A DNA stretch of 64,000 nucleotides from Lactarius indigo (Eukaryota; Basidiomycota; Agaricomycetes; Russulales; Russulaceae): contig JAFKAC010000012.1 of the NCBI GenBank assembly GCA_025766275.1, forward strand, positions 186,001 to 250,000, read 5' to 3'. The position numbers were made by a program, and so were the translations under genes. Shown here one piece after another: positions 20,705 through 32,700 of the stretch. Under the pieces are notes generated by a model. The model saw nothing but the letters and a program-made list of their open reading frames with translations, had not been told where the DNA came from and did no database searches. Position 1 is the stretch's first letter. The number at the start of each line of letters is the position of its first letter.

Positions 20705-22342
20705 CTATATATTGGAACTGGAGATCGGACTTCAAGGGAACAATCCGACTGTCCATGGGAACGAACAAACGGGTGGACGTCGCACGCAGTCTATTTGCAT
20801 GTCGTGACAGTTGGTGGATCACCGTCTGGACGTTTACGCACTCCCTATACAACATGAAGAATACGGGGCGGGTCGCATTCCCCCATCTCCTAGCCACTAT
20901 ACACGCACACACACACCGTCGTCACTCTCACTCGTCATATCACATCGCCCTGGAGCGCCGCCACTGATATTCGCCACGAAAACGCCTCTTAGAGCACTTG
21001 TGGACGAGCCACGTGTCCCCGCGCCTCGTGCCATGTATGTCTTATCGCCACTCCGTCCACGTTGCATCGCCCATGTCTCGCATTCATTTCCTATCTCTTT
21101 GAAATTGTCAAGGCGCTTCGTACCCGTCGGTCACTTCGGCCTCGCCTCGCCTCGCCTTGCCTTTGACAAAGCCGCAATTACATTTGTCTGAATGACTCAC
21201 TGTTTAATTTTACTCACCTCAGTACACACACGTGGTCACTACCGGCTTCGGTTATCTCTGTTTGTCGTTTTTTGTCCTTCCTCTTGTCTTGGACACTCGT
21301 ACCTTACGCCTCCATCTATGTCGCCCTCCAATCCTACCTTCCTCCTCTACCTTACAGGCTTATTCGTAGGCGCAGGTCCCTTTGTATTTAAACGCCACCC
21401 TTCTGTGTCGAACACACGGCACCGTGTTACTATTCTCCCTCTTAGATTCTCGTGTGATCCTGGTTGGAGTCAGGCCTTCATTCTGCTACTAAGCGATAAT
21501 GAAGCGTGAGTACGGGCCGACATGTATGGGCAGGCTCATCTTCAGTCCCGGCGGCAAGGAGGGGTTCGTTGGGGTAGGAGAAGTCTCCGACGAGAATATA
21601 ACTACGGAGTACTGTCCATCGTTGCGAATGGCGCCAGATACAGACGGTCGACTTCGGAAGTGGATTGCCATGCCACTGGCATTGTGCCACTAGGCCTGCG
21701 CTACCGTTCTCTTGCTAAGTGACCGAGGAACCTTCACATGCGATGTAATGTTCTTCTTGAGAGGAATCTTTAGCGTTATTGGCGGCACCGGTAACTCGCG
21801 AGGTAACCCCAGTAGGGCAGGTCAGCGCTTCTATTGTTATTTAAAGCGTGCGATGAGGTTCGCGACAGGTTGACGTGGCCACTCGTCAGGTAGAGTCCTG
21901 CGGGTATCGGATCAAAGAAATTAGAAAGAAACGGCGAAACTTAAATACATGTATCTTGTGACAGGTAATGTGACTTGAAAGAGTGTACCTGTTAGCTACG
22001 ACCGGTCTTTGTCTTCCCCGACAACGACCTGACCAGAACTAAATGACCACCCTGAAGTATTGAAGTTGCACATATATCGTTCGCATCATTGTCACAGTAA
22101 ATTGCATCAGTATGTCTACACTCCATTTCTAGGCACTAGTAAGAACTACGTGAGATCTTGCGTGAGATGTCATGTCCGCGTGCCACGATGATATCGAAAT
22201 AATACGAGACAAAGTTTGGTTTGGTAAAAGGACAGAAGCGTCGTGGTTATGTGGGGAGTACGTGTTGAAAGCTATTCGGATGTGAGAAGGACGTATAAAA
22301 ACAAGGATGCTTGCGAAGTACACCTTGATGTTCGCAAAGACA

Positions 22343-22425
22343 AGACAAGCGCACACTTTAGGTAATATGTAGTTCCGGGTTGGAGCACTTTCCAAAAAAA
22401 AAAAAAAAAAAAGACAAGCGCACAC
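22343..22425. mobile_element. Short poly(A)-tailed insertion with 14-bp target duplication
   Basis: A 55-bp segment (22357-22411), mostly GGTAATATGTAGTTCCGGGT-like sequence ending in a run of about 18 A, is flanked by perfect 14-bp direct repeats AGACAAGCGCACAC (22343-22356 and 22412-22425). Paralogous positions in units 2 and 3 lack it. This is the hallmark of target-primed (LINE-driven) retroposition of a small RNA or a severely 5'-truncated element. Confidence 0.7.
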
Positions 22426-22432
22426 GAGGCAC

Positions 22433-25400
22433 TTACCGCGTTGTGACCGGTGACAGTGTCACGCCCAATAACCCATACACAGGATCATCCAGAGGTGAGT
22501 CTGGATGTACTTCAAACCCATTCTCTCAGAGTGCAGCCGATGACCCCGATTGACCAAAGCCAACAGGATGAGAGTGTGACCCACTGGTACATGGTTGCCA
22601 TCCAGGAGTCGCAAAATGAGAGACCTCCGGCGACGGGACGATCGCCAACCGTCCGGGTCTGAAATAAAGTAAATCAATACTCCATGACGTGATGACGGAT
22701 CACTTACACAGGACGTGGGCCGCTAGGATCATGGAACGCAGAATGGCTCTCGCACACAAATGACGAGCCACGCATGCGGCCGCCGCGGAGCTGGGCAAAC
22801 GTGCCTAAATTGTCGCGCACCTGATCAACGACGAACGAAGAACCTGATTCTGCATCTGGACGAGTCATAGGGAGCAGTTCTGGCTCGGGTAGCAGTCTTA
22901 ACTTCTTGAAGGCACGCTCACAAGGCTCGTTGGGGGCGAGGCGGATAAGAGCGCCAAGAGGAAGAGAAACACAGCCAAGCCCAACTGAGATGAACCATTC
23001 TCTAGCGCCTATGCGCGTGACGCCGAAAGCGGCGCCACCAACGAAACAGATTAGGACTTGTACGGCAACCTCTGATGGAGCATTTTAGCCACGCGACAAA
23101 AACACACGCGAGGGGACGCACCAATCGTGGTGATAGCCATGAAATACCGATTCTTCGACACACCCTCAAAAACATTCAACTTTATGTCCAGCCGTCGGCA
23201 GTTGAATGAATTGAAGATCTGCGCGAACACGAACGCATTGAAAACGAGCGTCTGCACAATCTCGTCGTGATGCTTCTGTAGTATGGGATCGTCGGTACGA
23301 TGTAACCCAAGGATTCGCGAGCCAAGGAAGTGAAGGAAGAGGGTGATGATGATCTGATAGGCTGCCTGTCCAAGGATCTGTTTGGTCATGTTAACTGTGA
23401 ACAACGGATCCGTCTCCTTATCGGGATTTCGACCGAGCAGGACCGGGGATCCCGGGTCCGTCGCAAGCGCAAGCGTGGCAAAGGTACCCATGATGATGTC
23501 GATCCAAAGTAACTGAACCGCGCCCAATATTGGTTTATCCGACGATGACGCCAGTGCCCAGACAATCATGATAACGACGGTCGCAAAGTGGGCTGAGATT
23601 ATGAAATTGAAGAAATTTGCGCACTGGATCGTTGACGCGGCGTCCCCACATAATAGCCTTGACGATCGAGGAGAAGTTGTCGTCCAGCACGAACTCGGCG
23701 TGGGCGCCAACGGAGACAGCAACGGTGGTCATCTCGTTTTGCGTCAGGGTCCCGGTCTTGTCGGTGCAGATGACTGATGCGTTCGCCATGGTCTCACATG
23801 ATCTGGGCACCCGCACCGAAAGATTCTCTTTAGACATTCGTTTCGTCGCAAAGGCCAGGGCGTGAGCGACGGTAAGGGGTAGCCCTGTTTATTATAACGT
23901 TACCTCTAAAATATCATCATGAGCGGGTGAATTACCTTCAGGAACGGCGACGACCACGAGAGTCAGGACGATGATAAGAATATTCATGAAGGCCATTCCC
24001 TTTTCACTCGACGTCCTGCATTTACAAGCTCAGTATCTGCTCAGATGCAAGTGAAAACACATGAAAATACCTCTGGGAATTATTTGTTCCGAGTTGAACA
24101 AAGTAACGAACGAGGAGCGCAGCGAAAAGGAGTCCACCCGCGATACTGCCGATCTTGGCAGTTATCTCCGAAAGGTCATTCAACTTGAGCCGCAATGGCG
24201 TGTTCTCACAGTCGCGTCGCAGAGCTGCAAGTCGGAGTCTCGTCAGAGTGTGTAAATGCGAGGAAGAGAGAGAAACGAACCCATCGTGATCCGGCTATTG
24301 AAACTCTTGGTCCCGACAGAAGTGACGACGTAGGATCCAACCCCCTCGAGAACCTTACTTCCGCCAACAACAAAGCAGTCTGCGTCTCCGAGTAAATCCA
24401 AGCCAGAGGGGCTTGGCTTCCTTTGAGAGACGCTGACACTCTCGCCCTCACTAGAGGGACCTATCGAGGTCAAAGCTGCATGAGCTGCTGTTCTCCTGAG
24501 CGTGATGCATTCTTCATAGGAGAGCTTCTTGATCGGATCAGACTCTCCCGTCGCGCTGGACTCGTCGCACCACACGTTGTGACCAGAAAGGAAGACACCA
24601 TCGCAAGGAGCAACTTCGCCTGGCTCGAGCAGCACTACGTCACCAGAAACAACCTGGTGTACAGTCGATTTTCCGTTCTTCCACCGTCGCGAATGACCTT
24701 GACAAGACGATCTTCTTTCTTCTCATCAGAGCGCCTTGAAATTGCTTCTCCTTTTGCCAGTCAGTTGAGTGAGCCAACAGCGACGACGATAAGGACTGGC
24801 CATGATGATAGCAACCCCTTCAACCCAATCCACGGGAGGTTCCCCTGAGGGCGGTGTGTGCCGAAGTCTCGGAAAAGACCAAGCGCAAGCGATACTACGG
24901 CGGCGATCGATAACAGAACCTGCGACACACGAACATCAGATAGTAAGGAAATGCATAAGCGTATTATCTTTGGGCTTACCAAGACTCTGTCCTGGAGCGC
25001 CAGCCACGTCAAGAGGAGGAAGGCTCTTATTTAGACGTTGGGGAAGGATATTCTGTCCGTATATGCGACGTCGATCCTCTATAGTCGCTTCGTAGGCGCG
25101 TGCGGAAAACTTGAGGGAAGCGGGATGGCCCCATTCGGGTACACCTGCAGGAGATGTAGTCGTGAGCAAAGTCATCTCTACGCCATCTGGGGCCATGGCA
25201 TTGATAAGCCACATGGTCACGTGACACGGGTTGCGTGAGTTTGCCAGTCGTATTCAGACCGCGAACGGGATCGGTCCCAAGACCACGAAGTAGACCGTCC
25301 ATGCCACCCAAGCTCTCGAGGTTCTCCAAGCTCTTATGGTCAACGAGATGTGCGAGCTGACATGGCTTGAATGCAAAAGGTTCAACATTCAAGTCGGCTT

Positions 25401-26052
25401 CTTCTGTTGCACCTGAACGCATGTCGGTCTCTCCACTAGGAGATGGTGATGGATGACGGCCGTGTTGTATAGTCTTCTTGAAGAAGCCAGCCGCTAATGA
25501 AGGGCATGAGGTGTCTGATCTGGCATCCACGTGAATATTGGTAGGTGGAGGGTGCGTGTTCCTCAAATCGGAGTCACTGAAGCCCCCAAGACTCAAAGAA
25601 ACATTATCGGGGTTGACAGACCTACTGCCAATGCTTGAGACTGTGCCAGCGCTGGCTTTTCGATAATGTCCTTGCGACAGAGGGGTAAGGAGATTCAAAG
25701 AGGCCAGGCCAACATTCCTCTCTATGTTGTTGTCGCGTAATACTGTAGAAGTGTCCCAATGAATCGTGCCCACCGAGAGGGCAGATGGAGTGAGAGAAGG
25801 TGGTGGGTGCGAGAAGGATTGGTCAGAGGTATGTGGGACTGGAGAGGCGGGGGTATCCAGAAAAATTCGAGGATTTCCCAGAGTTGGTGTTGGGTAAGAG
25901 AGAACGAAGGCCAACTGAGAGGTCGTGGGACCGATGGGAAGGGGTGGGAAAGAGTTGGCAGGGGATGTGGCAGATGAAGCGCCTTGAGGGGGACCACGGT
26001 CCTGTTCACCAGCTAAGGCGACTTCATGAACATCCAAGTTATCAGAGGCCAT
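22433..26052 (-). pseudogene. PMC1-like P-type Ca2+-ATPase, copy 1 (deleted and frameshifted)
   Basis: Starts at MASDNLD (26052), parallel to copy 2, and ends at a TAA near 22433. It keeps the A-domain loop (CDESSATGES), the phosphorylation motif DKTGTLT (near 23,750) and the membrane-segment-4 PEG motif (GAA at about 23,941). Frameshifts in exon 1 and exon 2 (about 25,220, 25,030 and 24,830) break it. About 1.1 kb covering most of the nucleotide-binding and P domains is missing: sequence passes directly from the SVGAHAEFV segment to LDDNFSSIVKAIMWG (near 23,690). Segment 6 reads WIDIIMGTF, so the usual Asp of MDT is Gly. Not a working pump. Confidence 0.88.
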
Positions 26053-26189
26053 GTGAGCAATGAGGGTGGAAAAGGTTTCAGCAGCGTAGACATGGCTGGA
26101 TGTGCAGAACAACTATAAGACTGCTGCTTGCAAAGCTGTGCTTCCCAATGAAATCTACCTCATCGCATCGTATTTGCCCCATCATGCCA

Positions 26190-26280
26190 CTGCCTCACCT
26201 TGTCTCTGCCTCACCTTGTCTCTGCCTCACCTTGTCTCTGCCTCACCTCGTCTCTGCCTCACCTCGTCTCTGCCTCACAT
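26190..26280. repeat. Minisatellite, 16-bp unit TGCCTCACCTTGTCTC, about 5.5 copies
   Basis: Tandem units 26191-26279; the last two copies have CTCG in place of CTTG. Lies about 140 bp upstream of the ATPase copy 1 start, absent at that place in copies 2 and 3. Confidence 0.9.
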
Positions 26281-26299
26281 ACGTAAACTGTGTAACCGT

Positions 26300-28230
26300 G
26301 ACCGTATGTAGGATACGTAAAACATTGATAGGACCGTCCTCTCGGTCGCCGGACTTTCTCGGAGAGGCTGCTCCGTCAGACGTCCGAGTCCCTATGTCTT
26401 GTCACATACATCACACCTCAAAAAATGGCACATTATTGTACTCCTTTCATGACGGGTGGAGGATACAGTCTATACCGGGCCACTCGACATTTCTCGGATC
26501 CTCCCCGCATATAGAATGGCTAAGGTGTTCAACGTTCAAACCTTGCCCTCATCTGACGAGCAACCAACTTGAAGGAACACCTGATACATGTGAAGAGCCA
26601 AAAGATGTTCCACCTCGGTGAGTGCCTTCTTGAAAGGGCTGTGCGGCAAATTGTAATGGCTACTGGCTATTGTTCCTGAAAAGATTAACTTTCGTGACAC
26701 TTGACTGAGCCCTCAGGCCTTAGGAGTCACTGCGCGGCATCAACATGCCTACTACAGCACCTTGACGCCACGTTGAATCCACCTCCGCAGAACGTGTAGT
26801 CGAAGGCGTTAATGCGCATACATTACCACGTAATGAAGACAAACGGTCGTCAAAGCTACTGGCCGTGGGATATCATCTGTCACTGGCTCGGCTCAACAGC
26901 ATATTGGAGGATGTTCAATCAAAGTCATCTGATTTCAGGATAAACGTGCCCAACGCCATCTTTACCGTTTTGAACGTGAGGTGCAAATACGCGACGGGAC
27001 TCGGTATTACCAGCGCGCGGCGAGAGCGGGAAAAGACATGTTCTTGAATCCAGACGAAAGGGGAGGGACGACTTTCAACATGTGTAGCGACCTGGCTCAG
27101 CGATCGACCTTCCTCCTAAAATAGATGTTGGTAGTTATCGGGGTCGATCGGCCCAACATCGGGTTCGTAAGTACACCTACACGGCAACTCTGGTCATAGG
27201 GTTACTGCACCATGTTTAGTCGATACAGCAGTTCTCGCTCGTGGTCAGCTGATTTTCATGATGGTGTCACGGTGAACCCAGGTACAGAAGGCCCAGGCCT
27301 GAGGCAGTGCATTGAGCTGGCCACCGTGTTGTTGCACCCAGCGGTGGCCCATAGTGTCTCCCTCAGTGCCGTCCAGGTCCGGAAAGCGATCGACGAAGCC
27401 CGTCCAGTAGGTCACACAAGTGTTCTGAACCTCCAACGATGATCGCCATCTGACATAGTCTGCACCAGACGTCGTCACACGTCGTCACACTTGCAATTTC
27501 CAACTGGACAGGCGTCTCTTCCACAGCTCCATGGAGATGGGACCGCACCTGAACGGCGTTCAAGTAGTCCAAACAATCGTTTACGGTGATGATCTCACCC
27601 CCGACAATACAAAACGACCGACACCGAGGCCATTTCCAACTCGACCCAAACGTATTCGTCGTCCGTAATTCTGGGCTCAAGCACCATCGCATTGGTTACA
27701 ACTGTATTAACTTAATAGGTCGAGAAAAGCCTCTCGTTCAGCTCCCATACGCTGTGGGTCAGTAGACACGCGGGACAAAAGAATGTCAGTATGGGTTCAT
27801 GAGCACCACCACCAAGTCGTAGGAATGGCACATGTCGCATCCAAAAGTATTGCTACTACAGTACCCCCAGCTTCGCAACAGAAATAAGCCGACATTTGGA
27901 CTTATCTCCGGAACATATCTTGGTGCCGAGCAAGATAGGCGTGTCGCACTTGCCAGGCGGCGTCAAGGGATGTTGGCGCAGGCTTTCCATCGCTGCATGA
28001 CTGGAGGACAACGGTTTAACGTCCAGAACGATTGTTCCCGAGAATTATTTTGGGGGGTAGACGCTGTCAACGAGGTGAACTTCTGGAGCCGGCTAAGTTG
28101 TAAAAACGAGGAGAGCGTTCGTTTTTCCATATTAGGCTGTTTGGAGTTGAGTGAGTCTTGAGACGGTTCAATGGGGTTAAGGTCACACGGGTTGGCCGCA
28201 TTGCACCGAGGCTTGGTTCTTCCCAACTGA
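26300..28230. other. Upstream flank of ATPase copy 1; no convincing gene
   Basis: Only short ORFs, none with recognisable motifs. Blocks match 34,600-36,070 upstream of copy 2 (for example GAGCCCTCAGGCCT at 26,710 and 35,258), showing it belongs to the duplicated unit. A doubled CACGTCGTCACA occurs near 27,470-27,490. Confidence 0.5.
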
Positions 28231-28274
28231 TTTGGTGCCAATATTCGTTAGAGGAGGTGAGTCTTACTTTCTAT

Positions 28275-28520
28275 ATGGTGCTGGTGATTATACAAATGAA
28301 CAAACGCACAGTCATGTGGGCAGTCGTGTGGACTCTGTCCTTCCTCTGCGACATGTTCGTCCTTCACCCACTTATCTCCCTCTTCATGCTTTGTGCCTGC
28401 TTCCCGCTGGCCCGCTTTTTACCAGATTGGGGAGCGGCCATCCTCAGTATCGGCCTCGCAATACCCCTCGTGGTCATCTTGATGGGTTTGGTTGTTGGAG
28501 CCACCTCGAGACGCAAGTAG
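28275..28520 (+). CDS. Small hydrophobic protein, copy 2 (81 aa), unknown
   Basis: Same length and architecture as the ORF at 20459: NKR near the start, two hydrophobic spans, LARFLPDWG turn, SRRK end. There are about a dozen amino-acid differences but no frameshift. A decayed relic of the same start region is seen at about 46,210-46,290, after the third ATPase copy. Confidence 0.4.
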   Translation: MVLVIIQMNKRTVMWAVVWTLSFLCDMFVLHPLISLFMLCACFPLARFLPDWGAAILSIGLAIPLVVILMGLVVGATSRRK

Positions 28521-29760
28521 TGGAACTTGGGTATGGGACTTCATGCGAAACATCTGGGGAACAACCCGACTGTCCATGGGAACGAAAGAACGGGTGGGTG
28601 TCGTACTCAGTCTATTTGCATGTCACAATAGCTGGTGCCTCGTCACCTGGCTGTTAACGTTAACTCTCTTATTACGACATGAACGATACCCCAACCCCGC
28701 ACTTAGTGCCATCGACCACATCGCATTCCCCCATCTCCTATCATCTATACAGACACACACACCGTCGCTCATCATCTCGCCCGTCACGTTACATCGCCAT
28801 GGATCGCCGCCACTGATATTCGCCACGAAAACGCCTCTTAGAGCACTTGCAGACAAGCCGCGTGTCCCCGCGCCTCGTGCCATGTATGTCTTATCGCCAC
28901 TCCGTCCACGTTACATCGCCCATGGTCTCGCCCTCATTTCCTATCTATTCGAAGCTGTCAAGACGCTTTACACCCGTTGGTCACTTCGGCCACGTCACGC
29001 ATTGTCTTTGGCATAGGCGCAATTACATCGGCTCGAATGGGCTCATTATTTAATTTTCCTCACCTCCGAGTCAGTACACGCGCATAGTCGCTCCCGTTAT
29101 CTCTGTTTGTCGTCCTTTGTCCTTCCTCCTGTCTCGGCCACTCGTACATTACCGCCTCCATCTATGCTGCCCTGTAATCTACTGAACTCTCCCTTTTCCT
29201 CTTCTACCTTACAGGCTCATTCGCAGGTGCAGGTCCCTTTGTATTTAGACCCCACCCTTCTGTGTTGTGTTGAATACACAGCACTATGTCGCCGTTCTCC
29301 CCCTTAGGTTGTCGTGTGATTCTGGTTGGAGTCAGGCCCTCCTAATGTGGTTGCCCGTCATCGTCTCCTTCTCTTGACACTTCAGATGGCAATCATTCTC
29401 ACTCCCGTACTCTCTTGCGTTTTCTGCCGTAGGGTCCTGCAGGTGTCGGATCAATGATTTGTCGCAGCTTCCCGTCGTTCGGATCTGACCAGAACTAAAT
29501 GGCCATTGAAGTACTGAAGTAGCACGTGTATCGTTTCGTCGTTGTTAAATTACATCAGTATGTCTACATTCCATTTCTATCATAGATAAGAACTACATGA
29601 GATTCCATGTCCACATGCCATGAGGATATCGAAGTAAGAGACAAAGTTTGGTTCGGTAGAAAAAATTTGGTCATGCAGGATATACTTGGTGGAAGCTATT
29701 CAGATGTGAGGACGTCGTATAGAAACAAAAATGTTTGCGAAGCACACCTCGAAGTTCCCA

Positions 29761-32700
29761 CTACCGTGTTGTGACAGGTCGCTGTATGACGCCCAATAAT
29801 CCATACACAGGGTCGTCCCAAGGTGTGTCTGGATGGACTTCGAACCCATTCTCCCAGAGAGCAGCAGACGATCCCGATAGATCAAAGCCAATAGGATCAG
29901 AGAGTGGCTCACTGGTACGCGGCTGCCATTCGGGAGCAGTGACATAAGAAGTGTCTGGCGACGGGACCTTAGCCAGCAGGTCAGGCCTGAAATAAAATGA
30001 ATCAACACTCCTTGACATGACGCCAGATCACTTACACAGGACGCGGGCGGCCAGGATCAGGGAACGCAGAGCGGCTCTCATGTACAAATGACGATCCATG
30101 CATGCTGCCGTCGCGAAGCTGGGTAAACGTGCCTGAATTGTCTCGCACCTGATCAACGACGAACGAAAAACCCGGCTCCGCATCTGGACGAGTTGTGGGG
30201 AGCAGTTCTGGCTCCGGTAGCAGCCTTAACTTCTTGAATGCACGCTCACAAAGCTCGTTGGGGGCGAGGCGAATAAGAGCGCCAAGAGGAAGAGAAACAC
30301 AGCCAAGCCCAACTGAGATGAACCATTCTCTAGCGCCTATGCGCGTGACGCCGAAAGCGGCGCCACCAACGAAACAGATTAGGACTTGTACGGCAACCTC
30401 TGATGGGGCATTTTAGCCACGCGACAAAAACACACGCGAGGGGACGCACCAATCGTGGTGATAGCCATGAAGTACCGGTTCTTTGACGCACCCTCAAAAA
30501 CGTTCAACTTTATGTCCAGCCGTCGGCAGTTGAATGAATTGAAGATCTGCGCGAACACGAACGCATTGAAAACGAGCGTCTGCACAATCTCGTCGTGATG
30601 CTTCTGTAGTGTGAAATCGTTGGTACGATGGAACCCAAGGATTCGCGAGCCAAGGAAATGGAGGAAGAGGGTGATGATGATCTGATAGACTGCCTGTCCC
30701 AGAATCTGCTTGATCATGTTAATCGTGAACAACGGATCTGTCTTCTTGTCGGGATTTCGATTGAGTAGGACCGGGGATGCCAAGTCTGTCGTAAGCGCAA
30801 GCGTGGCAAAGGTACCCACGATAATGTTGATCCAAAGCAACTGAACCGCGCCCAATATTGGTTTATCCGACGACGACGCCAGTGCCCAGACGGTCATGAC
30901 GACGACAGTCGTGAAGTGGGTCGAGATCTGGAATTGAAGAAATTTGCGCACTGAATCGTTGACGCAGCGTCCCCACATGATAGCCTTGACGATCGAGGAG
31001 AGGTTGTCGCCCATCAGAACTTGAATCATGTCAGATGCTTCTTTGGCTACCTCTACGCCTGCGATACCAATAGAGAAACCGACGTGAGCAGTCTTGAGTG
31101 CTGGTCCATCGTTAGTACCATCACCAGTGAGGCTAATGACCTCCCCTAGTTCCTTGAGTGTCTTGACCAAAATACGCTTATCCTCAGGAGAGGACTGCGC
31201 GAGGACCTGCAGTCGCGGCACGATCGCTTTCATGACGCCCGGTGAGAGTGTCCGAAAATGCGATCCTTCCATAACAATGCCTCCGGGGGTGTAGATGCCG
31301 CATTGTTGAGCAATTGATCGAGCGGTCAGCACGTTGTCTCCCGTGCACATCTTCACGCGAACCCCTGCCTTGCAACAATTGGCTACAGCCTCTCGGACAC
31401 CTGTACAGAGAGGATTCTTGATGGCGGTGATGCAAATGAGTGTTAGATCGGTCGTCATGTTATCGTAATTGACCTATTCCGAGTCAGGTGTCAAACACTT
31501 GAACAGGGAAGGACTACTCACCTCATCCTTATCCAAGAGCTGCGCTCCCTGAGGAGGCCAGCAGGAAAAGTCGCGGTAACACAGGGCGATGGTGAGTAGC
31601 GCTTGGGATGAGTAGGATGCGATGGCGTGAGAGATATTGTCCTCTTCCATTTCCCCGATTGGCACTGTCTCGACTTCGTTTCCACTCGGAGGCTCGTTTG
31701 CAGCGTCATGATACGCGACCACGTGACGCGTGCATTTCCGTGCCAATGCTTCGCTCGCACCCTTGATGTATAGACGGTAACTTCCGTCGGCAAGTCGCAC
31801 GACGCAGCCCATGGATTTGCGGTAACTAGAAAAGGGGATCATCTGAACGATGCTGGCCGAGTCACGAGTGTCCTTGTAGCTCGGCCAGCCGAGCTCCTTC
31901 ACAAATCCCACCAACGCCGCTTCGGTCTTGCTTCCGATGAACACGGGAGCACCACTTTCGGGGTCCATGACTTCAAACGCGGTCGAGTTGATAGCAATGG
32001 CTGCATTTAAGAGATCCTTCAATGGGTCCGGGAGAACCGTGTTTAGGTTAGCTAAATCATTGTCGAAGTATATCGCATTTGGATCACTCCGCGCTTCACT
32101 ACCTGTCCGTTCACGATTTTCTTCGAGTCTTCGCACGAACTCGGCGTGGACGCCGAAGGAGACACCGACGACGGTCATCCCGTGTTGTGTCAGGGTCCCG
32201 GTCTTGTCAGTGCAGATGACCGATGCGTTCGCCAGGGTCTCACATGATCCGAGCACCCGCACCAAGAGGTTCTCTTTGGTCATCTGTTTCATCGCGAAGA
32301 CCGAGGTGTAAACGACGGCAAGGGGTAGGCCTGTTGGGAGTTTTAAGTATTACCTCAGGAATATTAGTACGAGCGGGTGAGTTACCTTTAGGAACGGCGA
32401 CGATCACGAGAGTCAGGGCGATGATAAGAATGTTCACGAAAGCTATTCCCTTTTCACTCGATGTCCTGCATAAAAAGGCTCAGTATTCATCCAGATGCAC
32501 GTAGAACCATCAAAATACCTCTGGGGGTTATTTGTTGCGAGTTGAACGAAGTAACGAACGAGAAGCACAGCAAAAAGGAGTCCACCTGCAATATTGCCGA
32601 TCTTGGCAATCATCTCCGAAAGGTCATTCAGCTTGAGCTGCAACGGCGTGTTCTCCGAGTCGCGTCGCGTCGCTGCAGGTCAGGGGCTCATCAGAATCTG

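Larger units (their letters stand above)
20410..28160. repeat. Tandem segmental duplication, unit 1
   Basis: Unit 1 holds the small membrane ORF (20459), ATPase copy 1 (minus) and an upstream flank. Unit 2 (about 28,230-36,070) repeats the same order. Shared landmarks include the GTTAGAGGAGGTGAGTCTTACTT stretch (20,430 / 28,248), the CCACTGATATTCGCCACGAA block (20,962 / 28,810), the ATPase gene and the GTGCCGAGCAAGA block (27,923 / 35,891). The two arms have diverged by many substitutions and indels, so the duplication is not very recent. Confidence 0.85.

Noticed and set aside
20811..21191. 126-codon ORF and its partial duplicate near 28,800-29,016
   Set aside because: The frame is not preserved between duplicates (indels change the C-terminus), so coding is unlikely.
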